DNA of 64,000 nucleotides from Acidobacteriaceae bacterium TAA 166 (lineage in GTDB: Bacteria; Acidobacteriota; Terriglobia; Terriglobales; Acidobacteriaceae), in the NCBI GenBank assembly GCA_000421065.1, contig ATWD01000002.1, positions 992,001 through 1,056,000 of the forward strand, in the 5' to 3' direction. A program made the translations under genes and the position numbers. Positions 54,970-61,783 of this stretch are shown piece by piece (position 1 is the stretch's first letter; the number at the start of each line of letters is the position of its first letter). The notes under the pieces were generated by a model, which was given only the letters and a program-made list of their open reading frames with translations, made no database searches and was not told where the DNA came from.

Positions 54970-55517
54970 GTGCAGACCTCCACTGCGCTCCGTCCTTTCC
55001 GCTCCCCTGAGTATTGCAACCTGCCTCTCGCACAGTTGCAGGAGTCACCCACCAATCCCCGCCACCGCTTCGATGAGCGCAGCTTGCACGAACTGGCGGA
55101 GAGCTTCAAGACGCAGGGAGTCTTGCAGCCCTTGCTTGTCCGCGCCGTGGAGATCAACAGCTGTGAAGTCATCGCTGAAGCGCGGAGGTTTCGCGCCGCC
55201 GCTCTTGCAGAATTGAAAGAGGTTCCCGTCCGCGTCGTCCAGCTATCGGATGCGGCTGTGCGGGAGTCGCAGCTCACCGAGAACCTGCTAAGGAAGATGT
55301 GCATCCTTACGAGGAGGCGCTGGCCTTCCGGCATACCTACCGGGCGAATCTCTCAGAATCGGGACTCCCGCTGGAGGTTCAGCAGAAACTCATGCGCCAC
55401 GCCGACATCGCTATGACCACGAGATACGGTCAAAGTTCCATGTTGAACGTGACCCGCCCGGCCAATGTCCAAATCGTCGAAAATGGTAATGAAAGGGGGG
55501 CAAAAAGAAATAACTGA
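54970..55517 (+). pseudogene. ParB N-terminal fragment joined to a tyrosine integrase C-terminus
   Basis: The first part is a ParB/Srx nuclease-like domain: LAQLQESPTNPRHRFDERSL, FKTQGVLQPLLVRAV, CEVIAEARRFRAAALA and QLTENLLRK. At about 55294 one base is missing; restoring it gives RKDVHPYEEALAFR, the normal ParB continuation. The sequence then passes directly into an integrase tail, RHTYRANLSESGLPLEVQQK and LMRHADIAMTTRYG, containing the HxxR box, the second catalytic His and the Tyr nucleophile. It ends at 55517, about 60 bp from the tRNA-fMet-like att site. The GTG at 54970 is only a nominal start. Confidence 0.72.
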
Positions 55518-55579
55518 AACAGCGGCCTGACGCGACAGGTCCAAACTGTTCAGTTATTGTTCAGTTGAATTTTCCTAAA

Positions 55580-55624
<45 letters not shown>

Positions 55625-55900
55625 GCGTCAACTGATTGATACTAAAAGACATTGCTCAGAGCGGCTGGCGTTCAAAAAGAGCAACTTAGAGTGAACGGTA
55701 GGTCTTAATGTGAGGGCAAAGTGGGGCCGTTTTTCGCGGGGTCAGACTGGCCAGAATCTTTGGGGCGCTAAACCATAGAAGTGCTTCAGCTCCACTCAAG
55801 CCTCTAATCTACAGCAGGATAGCTCTATGTTCATTTCCGTCTAGGTTGATAGCGTGGGATTGCGTACAGTCCTCGGAATTATTGATTCTCTACATGACTG

Positions 55901-55930
55901 ATTGTTCTCAAATCGAGTACAATTGTTCTC
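55901..55930 (+). promoter_or_regulatory. Candidate promoter and autoregulatory operator of the MNT/HEPN operon
   Basis: ATTGTTCTC occurs twice, at 55901-55909 and 55922-55930. GAGTACAATTGTTCTC (55915-55930) is a 16-bp dyad with one mismatch pair and includes a -10-like TACAAT (55918-55923), only 10 bp before the ATG at 55934. The mRNA would be nearly leaderless, and a dimer bound here would block the promoter. The remaining gap 55625-55900 shows no gene. Confidence 0.45.
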
Positions 55931-55933
55931 GTT

Positions 55934-56536
55934 ATGGGAACGAACTCAAAGTCGCTGGGCGACCTGCTTTTTGGGCAGACCCGAGGTCGTGTCCTAGCGT
56001 TGCTCTATGGTATGCCTGACCAGACTTTCTTTGTTCGCCAGATAGCAAGGGAGATCGGAACCAGCGTCGGCAGCGTCCAGCGAGAATTGGAAAACCTGTC
56101 GGAAGTTGGATTGCTCAATCGGACAACGATAGGGCGACAGGTCTTCTATCAGGCAAATAGTCACCACCCGGCATTTGCAGACGTTCGTTCGTTGATCGCA
56201 AAGACTTCAGGTATCTTTCATCAGCTTCGTTCCGCTCTGGCCCCCCTTGCTTCACAAATCATCTTTGCTCTGGTCTACGGGTCGATTGCGCGGGGGGACG
56301 AGGATGCGGGAAGTGATGTCGATTTGATGATCGTGGGGAATGTGACTCTGGATGACGTGCTGGCTCAATTGACTTCAGTAGAAAACGCCATTGGACGGCC
56401 CATCAACCCAACCGTCTATTCTCTAAAAGAATTCAAAGCCAAGATTAAAGACGGAAATCACTTCTTAACCTCGGTATTGCATGGCAAAAAAATGCTCTTG
56501 ATCGGAGATGAAGATGAGCTTAGAAAAATGGGCTGA
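55934..56536 (+). CDS. HTH-nucleotidyltransferase (MNT-type) protein, probable antitoxin
   Basis: 200 residues. The N-terminal winged helix (about 10-75) shows TFFVRQIAREIGTSVGSVQR and ELENLSEVGLLNRTTIGRQV. A nucleotidyltransferase domain follows with an exact GSx10DxD motif: YGSIARGDEDAGSDVDLMIV (about residues 113-132). In MntA/HepT systems the nucleotidyltransferase AMPylates the HEPN toxin; here an added HTH may supply autoregulation. The next gene overlaps the end of this one by 23 bp, strongly suggesting a paired module. Confidence 0.85.
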   Translation: MGTNSKSLGDLLFGQTRGRVLALLYGMPDQTFFVRQIAREIGTSVGSVQRELENLSEVGLLNRTTIGRQVFYQANSHHPAFADVRSLIAKTSGIFHQLRSALAPLASQIIFALVYGSIARGDEDAGSDVDLMIVGNVTLDDVLAQLTSVENAIGRPINPTVYSLKEFKAKIKDGNHFLTSVLHGKKMLLIGDEDELRKMG

Positions 56537-56963
56537 ATACGGGTGGCTCAAAGCCGAACCCTCCAGTCCTGACGAGATCAGGGACTTGTTGGGGATTGTC
56601 ACTCGCGCTCTCAAGGACTCGAAGGTGGAGGCAATCTCCGACGATCTCCGCTTCCAGGCGGCATTCAGTGCGGCGCTGACGTCCGCGAATATCGCTTTGC
56701 GGGCAAGTGGCTACCGTACCAGAGTGCAGACCGGGCATCATCAGAAAATTGTCGAATCCCTGGAACTCACACTCAAGAGCGATCCGAAACTGATTCAGAA
56801 GCTGAAAGTCTTCTCGAAGAAACGGAATGCAACCAGCTACGACGCGGCTGGCAATATCTCAGAACAGGAACTCGAACAGGCGATTAAAGCCGCGGAAGAA
56901 TTGCAACAAGGCATTTCTACATGGTTGAAGCAAAATCATTCCGAATTGTTAAAACCCTCTTAG
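56514..56963 (+). CDS. HEPN-like partner protein, probable toxin
   Basis: 149 residues from ATG 56514 (56508 also possible), all helical. The C-terminal half has KKRNATSYDAAG, resembling the RNxxxY/H active-site region of HEPN proteins, with Tyr where classic HepT toxins have His. It follows the nucleotidyltransferase gene with overlapping frames. An RNase-toxin role is inferred from pairing and motif; the altered motif means it might be a non-toxic HEPN relative. Confidence 0.65.
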   Translation: MSLEKWAEYGWLKAEPSSPDEIRDLLGIVTRALKDSKVEAISDDLRFQAAFSAALTSANIALRASGYRTRVQTGHHQKIVESLELTLKSDPKLIQKLKVFSKKRNATSYDAAGNISEQELEQAIKAAEELQQGISTWLKQNHSELLKPS

Positions 56964-57098
56964 GTGCTATTGTTCCTACTTGCATTGGGAATTGCGTTAA
57001 AAGTCTAGCTTGTGGGAGATTGCGTAGAAGAACAATGGCAACAGGATGTATTTAGCCAAGTCAATGAGTGGCGTCACACACTTGGCCTGAGAAAGTGA

Positions 57099-60014
57099 AT
57101 GATGAATCTGACTGCCTACCATGCAAAGCTCTTTGCCCATGAGCTGACAAAACGATCCAGTTCCGACAACGTGGACAAACTTGCGTCCGCACTTTCTGAT
57201 GCGCAAGTTGATCTCAATCCGCATCAGATTGAAGCGGCTTTATTTGCATTCCGTTCCCCTCTGTCGAAGGGCGCGATCCTTGCAGATGAAGTTGGTCTCG
57301 GAAAGACCATTGAGGCAGGCATCTTACTTGCCCAGCATTGGGCGGAGCGACGACGCACCTTGCTTGTCATCTGCCCTGCAAATCTTCGCAAACAGTGGAG
57401 TCAGGAACTACTCGATAAGTTTTTCCTTCCAAGCGTCATCCTGGAAACCAAGACCTTCAATGAAGCGATTCGTTCGGGCAATCTAAATCCTTTCCAGCAG
57501 TCCAAGATCATCATTTGCTCTTTCCAATTTGCGCGCTCTAAAGAGCCGTATCTGCGAAACACGCCTTGGAATCTCATTGTTATCGACGAAGCGCATCGCT
57601 TACGAAACGTCTACAAGCCCAGCAACAAGGTTGCAAACTCTATCAAGAATGCCGTGAGCAGCTTTCAAAAAGTCCTTCTGACGGCCACACCTCTGCAAAA
57701 CTCCCTTTTGGAGCTATATGGTCTCGTCAGTATCGTGGATGAGTTCACTTTCGGCGATCTCCGCAGCTTTCGCGCCCAATTTTCCCGGCTCTCGGACAAA
57801 GCGGACTTTGATGCGCTCAAGCAGCGGCTTCGTCCGATCTGTCAGCGCACCTTGCGACGGCAGGTGCTCGCTTACGTGCCATACACCAACCGACACGCGA
57901 TGGTGCAGGAGTTCTATCCGAGTGCCGCCGAGCAGCAACTTTACGAACTTGTCTCCGAATACCTCAAAGGCGACAAACTGTACGCGCTTCCTGCAAGTCA
58001 GCGACAGCTCATGACCCTTATTTTGCGGAAGCTGCTCGCCTCATCAACTTATGCCATCTCCGATACCTTGCTGGGACTTGCAAACAAGCTAGGAGCGATA
58101 GAAACCGAGCAACAAAAAGCAGCCGATGTCTCCACAGTTATTGCGGATGACTTCGAGACGCTCGCTGAAGTTCAGGAGGAATGGGTTGAAGAGGATGAAG
58201 ATTCAGAATCAGAAGATGGAAACGAGAAGAAGGGGCCGGATCAGCTGACACCGGAGCAACTTGCCGAACTTCGGGCTGAGAGAGACAAGCTCCAACAGTT
58301 TCATGCTCTCGCAAAGGCAATTCAGACCAACTCCAAAGGCGACGCGCTTCTCACTGCACTGCAACGCGGTTTTGAAGCTGCGCGTACCGTCCGAATGGAG
58401 AATGGCACCGGCGCTCTCCAACAGAAGGCCATTATATTTACCGAGTCGCGCCGCACTCAGGAGTACCTCTTCAATCTGCTCCAGCAGACAGAGTTTGCCG
58501 GAAAGGTCGTGCTCTTCAACGGCACTAACACCGACCCCCAAAGTCAGGCCATCTATCAGGCTTGGATGAGGCAACACGCCGGGACCGACCGCATTACCGG
58601 CTCGCCTACTGCCGACAAGCGCGCCGCTCTGGTCGAGTATTTCCGAGACGACGCGAACATCATGATTGCCACTGAAGCAGCAGCAGAGGGCATCAATCTC
58701 CAATTCTGCAATCTGGTCGTTAATTATGACATGCCGTGGAATCCGCAACGCATTGAACAACGCATCGGAAGGTGCCACCGCTACGGCCAGAAGTACGATG
58801 TGGTTGTCGTCAACTTCCTCAATAAAGCAAACGCTGCGGATGTTCGTGTCTACCAACTTCTTGCGGAGAAGTTCAAGCTCTTCGACGGAGTGTTCGGAGC
58901 CAGTGATGAGGTCATCGGTGCCATCGAATCCGGTGTGGACTTTGAGAAGCGCATCGTTGCTATCTATCAGCAGTGCCGCACCACGGAACAGATCGAATTC
59001 CAGTTCGACCGACTCCAACAGGAACTCGAATCGCAGATTGCCCAGGCTCGTAGCGATGCTAGTGAGCAGCTTCTTAACAACTTCGATCAGGAAGTCATTG
59101 AACGTGTCCGCGTCTCCAGCGGAGCGGCTTTGGGGCGATTTGAAGACCTGCTTTGGCGAGTAACGGCTTTCTACCTTACTCCGTATGCTCGCTTCGACAC
59201 TCCGGGCCACACCTTCTATCTAGAGCGTGATCCATTCTCGATATCTTCAGGTAGTCCGCAGCCGGTCAACCCCGGTCCTTACCGGATGGGCAAGAACGTC
59301 GAGGATGCAAACACCTATCGGGTGGGACATCCTCTGGCCCAACAAGTTCTGAGAAGCTGCTGTGCGCTTCCTACCCCCAAGGTAGAGCTGCGCTTCAATC
59401 TAAGTCGCAGCGGTAAGCGTATTGCCATTTTGGAATCTTTACCCGTCCGTAGTGGATGGCTCACCTGTGCCCGGTTCACCCTCAGCGGCTTCGAGACGGA
59501 AGACCACATTCTTCTTAGCGGCGTTCTCGATAACGGCCAGCCACTTGAGCCAGTGGCCTGCAAGCGCCTTTTTGACCTTGAGGGGAAGCTAGGACAGCCG
59601 CTATTGCTGGAGCCGCCGGATGTGCTCGCTGCGGAGCTAGATAAAGAGCAGCAGCGCGTCTTGGGGGACCTTGAAGCACGCAACGGGAAGTGGCTCGACT
59701 CTGAGATCGAGAAACTTGATCGCTGGACTGAAGACCTCAAGTTCGGACTGGAGCAGGAAATCAAAGATCTCGATAAAGAGATTCGTGAGGCGCGACGCGA
59801 ATCTGTCGCCGCCGCTGGCCTACAGCACAAACTGGAGCATCAGCGTCGCCTAAAGGATCTGACTACTGCCCGCAACCAGCGCCGTAAAGACCTTTTTATC
59901 GCCCAGGACGAGGTTGAAGCACGCCGTGAGACCTTGATTGTAGACATTGAAGGAAAGCTAAAACAGAAGCAAGAGTTGATACAGCTCTTCGTCATTCGCT
60001 GGAGGTTGGACTGA
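57099..60014 (+). CDS. SNF2/RapA-type superfamily 2 helicase
   Basis: 971 residues. A Q-motif-like segment VDLNPHQIEAALFAF (about 37-51), Walker A in ILADEVGLGKTIEAGILLAQ (about 60-79), DEAH box VIDEAHRLRN (161-170), motif III LLTATPLQN, and helicase C motifs AIIFTESRRTQEYL and EGINLQFCNLVVNYDMPWNP with QRIGRCHRYGQ. An acidic insert (EEWVEEDEDSESEDGNEKKG) lies between the lobes, and the last 130 residues are coiled coil. It most resembles DISARM DrmD-like and RapA-like translocases. Its TGA shares one base with the next ATG (60014), so translation is coupled to the DUF2130 gene. Confidence 0.9.
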   Translation: MMNLTAYHAKLFAHELTKRSSSDNVDKLASALSDAQVDLNPHQIEAALFAFRSPLSKGAILADEVGLGKTIEAGILLAQHWAERRRTLLVICPANLRKQWSQELLDKFFLPSVILETKTFNEAIRSGNLNPFQQSKIIICSFQFARSKEPYLRNTPWNLIVIDEAHRLRNVYKPSNKVANSIKNAVSSFQKVLLTATPLQNSLLELYGLVSIVDEFTFGDLRSFRAQFSRLSDKADFDALKQRLRPICQRTLRRQVLAYVPYTNRHAMVQEFYPSAAEQQLYELVSEYLKGDKLYALPASQRQLMTLILRKLLASSTYAISDTLLGLANKLGAIETEQQKAADVSTVIADDFETLAEVQEEWVEEDEDSESEDGNEKKGPDQLTPEQLAELRAERDKLQQFHALAKAIQTNSKGDALLTALQRGFEAARTVRMENGTGALQQKAIIFTESRRTQEYLFNLLQQTEFAGKVVLFNGTNTDPQSQAIYQAWMRQHAGTDRITGSPTADKRAALVEYFRDDANIMIATEAAAEGINLQFCNLVVNYDMPWNPQRIEQRIGRCHRYGQKYDVVVVNFLNKANAADVRVYQLLAEKFKLFDGVFGASDEVIGAIESGVDFEKRIVAIYQQCRTTEQIEFQFDRLQQELESQIAQARSDASEQLLNNFDQEVIERVRVSSGAALGRFEDLLWRVTAFYLTPYARFDTPGHTFYLERDPFSISSGSPQPVNPGPYRMGKNVEDANTYRVGHPLAQQVLRSCCALPTPKVELRFNLSRSGKRIAILESLPVRSGWLTCARFTLSGFETEDHILLSGVLDNGQPLEPVACKRLFDLEGKLGQPLLLEPPDVLAAELDKEQQRVLGDLEARNGKWLDSEIEKLDRWTEDLKFGLEQEIKDLDKEIREARRESVAAAGLQHKLEHQRRLKDLTTARNQRRKDLFIAQDEVEARRETLIVDIEGKLKQKQELIQLFVIRWRLD

Positions 60015-61783
60015 TGGAACCGACGATTACCTGCCCAAAATGCAAGACCGAGTTCCCGTTAACGGAGTCTCTTGCGGCTCCATTGATAGAAGCAACTCGC
60101 CGACAGTTTGAAAAGAAGCTGTCTCAGAAAGACGAGGAGATCGCCCTACGCGAACAGTCTTTGCGTGACAAAGAAAGGCAAATTGTCGAAGAGAAGCGGG
60201 CACTTGAGCAACAGGTTGTAGATCGAGTGGATCAGCAACTCAAGACGGAACGAGCACGGGTAGTTGAAGAAGAGTCCAGGAAGGCAAAGCTCGCCAGCGC
60301 AGCCGAGCTTGAAACGAAGGCCAAAGAGCTTACAGACCTTCAAGAAGTTCTTAAAAGGCGCGATGAGAAACTTGCCGAAGCTCAGAAAGCGCAAGCTGAG
60401 TTGATCAAGAAGCAGCGTGAGTTGGATGATGCCAAACGTGAGCTCGAATTGACCGTTCAGACCCGCGTGCAAGATAGCCTCACGGAAGTCCGTTCTCAAG
60501 CAAAGCGAGAAGCCGAAGAAGCACACAAACTGAAGGTAATGGAAAAGGATCAAGCCATTGCCACGATGCAGGAAAACATTACTGCGCTGAAGCTACAGAA
60601 TGAACAGATTGCCCAACGTGAACAAGAAGTGCGTGAGAAAGAAAAACAGGTCCTGGAAGAGAAACGTGGACTTGAACAGCAAGTCTCAGATCAGGTGGCC
60701 CAGCAACTCAAGGCCGAGCGGGCGCGGGTAATCGAAGAAGAGTCGAAGAAAGCGAAGCTCGCCAGTGAAGCGGAACTTGACGCGAAAGCCAAAGAGCTTG
60801 CAGATCTTCAAGAAGTTCTCAAGGTGCGTGACGAGAAGTTAGCGGAAGCCCAGAAGTCGCAAGCGGAGTTAATCAAAAAACAGCGAGAGTTGGATGACGC
60901 TAAGCGCGAACTGGAATTGACCGTTGAAACGCGCGTGCAGGAAGGGCTTTCTGAAGTTCGCACCCTGGCAAAGCGGGAGGCTGAGGAGGGACTCAGGCTG
61001 AAGGTAATGGAAAAAGATCAAACCATTGCCTCCATGCAGCAGAAGATCGAAGAGCTGAAACAAAAGGCCGAGCAAGGCTCCCAGCAGTTACAGGGCGAAG
61101 TCCAGGAACTTGAATTGGAGAATCTGCTCCGAGCCAAATTCCCCTACGACACCATCGAGCCAGTACCTAAGGGCGAGTTCGGAGGCGATACGCTTCATCG
61201 TGTTGGTAGTCCCGGTGGTCTAATGAGTGGCACAATTCTTTGGGAAACCAAGCGCACAAAAAACTGGAGTAGTGCGTGGCTCACCAAATTGCGCGACGAC
61301 CAGCGCACGGCTAAGGCCGATTTGTCCGTGCTTGTATCTCAAACCTTACCAAGTGGTATTGAGACCTTCGATGTCATCGACGGGGTTTGGATCGCACATC
61401 CACGATGCGTATTGCCTGTTGCTACCATTTTGCGGCACACACTTCTTCAAGTGAACTCAGCACGACTGGTCACCGAAGGGCAGCAGACTAAAGCTGAAAT
61501 GGTCTATCAATACCTCACCGGGCCGAGATTTCGCCAGCGCGTCGAGGCAATCGTGGAGGCATTTTCCTCTATGCAGGAGGATTTGGACAAAGAGCGTAAA
61601 GCAATCATGAGGCAATGGGCGAAACGCGAAGAACAGATCGAACGTGTAATGGGAGCTACTGTTGGGATGTACGGTGACCTCCAAGGAATAGCAGGCAAGT
61701 CGTTGCGGGAAATAGAAGGCCTAGAGTTACCTGGCACTTCAGAACCGAGCATGGAATTGTTCACTCCGAAAGAACTTCTATGA
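60014..61783 (+). CDS. DUF2130 coiled-coil protein with PD-(D/E)XK-like core
   Basis: 589 residues. A single CxxC (TCPKCKTEF, residues 6-14) is followed by a long coiled coil (about 30-370) containing two near-identical 156-residue repeats. The C-terminal DUF2130 domain (about 370-570) reads FGGDTLHRVGSPGG, then ILWETKRTKNWSSAW and RTAKADLSVLVSQ. The D392, E411-x-K413 arrangement suits a PD-(D/E)XK nuclease fold, which is inference. The start overlaps the helicase stop; its own stop overlaps an ATG of the next gene (ATGA at 61780). All three proteins are probably made in fixed ratio. Confidence 0.88.
   Translation: MEPTITCPKCKTEFPLTESLAAPLIEATRRQFEKKLSQKDEEIALREQSLRDKERQIVEEKRALEQQVVDRVDQQLKTERARVVEEESRKAKLASAAELETKAKELTDLQEVLKRRDEKLAEAQKAQAELIKKQRELDDAKRELELTVQTRVQDSLTEVRSQAKREAEEAHKLKVMEKDQAIATMQENITALKLQNEQIAQREQEVREKEKQVLEEKRGLEQQVSDQVAQQLKAERARVIEEESKKAKLASEAELDAKAKELADLQEVLKVRDEKLAEAQKSQAELIKKQRELDDAKRELELTVETRVQEGLSEVRTLAKREAEEGLRLKVMEKDQTIASMQQKIEELKQKAEQGSQQLQGEVQELELENLLRAKFPYDTIEPVPKGEFGGDTLHRVGSPGGLMSGTILWETKRTKNWSSAWLTKLRDDQRTAKADLSVLVSQTLPSGIETFDVIDGVWIAHPRCVLPVATILRHTLLQVNSARLVTEGQQTKAEMVYQYLTGPRFRQRVEAIVEAFSSMQEDLDKERKAIMRQWAKREEQIERVMGATVGMYGDLQGIAGKSLREIEGLELPGTSEPSMELFTPKELL
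60143..61078 (+). repeat. 468-bp in-frame tandem duplication inside the DUF2130 gene
   Basis: Residues about 44-199 and 200-355 are copies with a period of 156 residues: for example KAKELTDLQEVLK/KAKELADLQEVLK and AELIKKQRELDDAKRELELT in both. The DNA is also clearly similar (AAAGAGCTT.CAGA.CTTCAAG). It doubles the length of the coiled coil without changing the heptad phase enough to be visible by eye. Confidence 0.85.

Noticed and set aside
57099..60014. DISARM system
   Set aside because: The helicase resembles DrmD in part, but no DrmA, DrmB, DrmC or methyltransferase gene is seen nearby, and the partners are DUF2130 and a PHP-ATPase.
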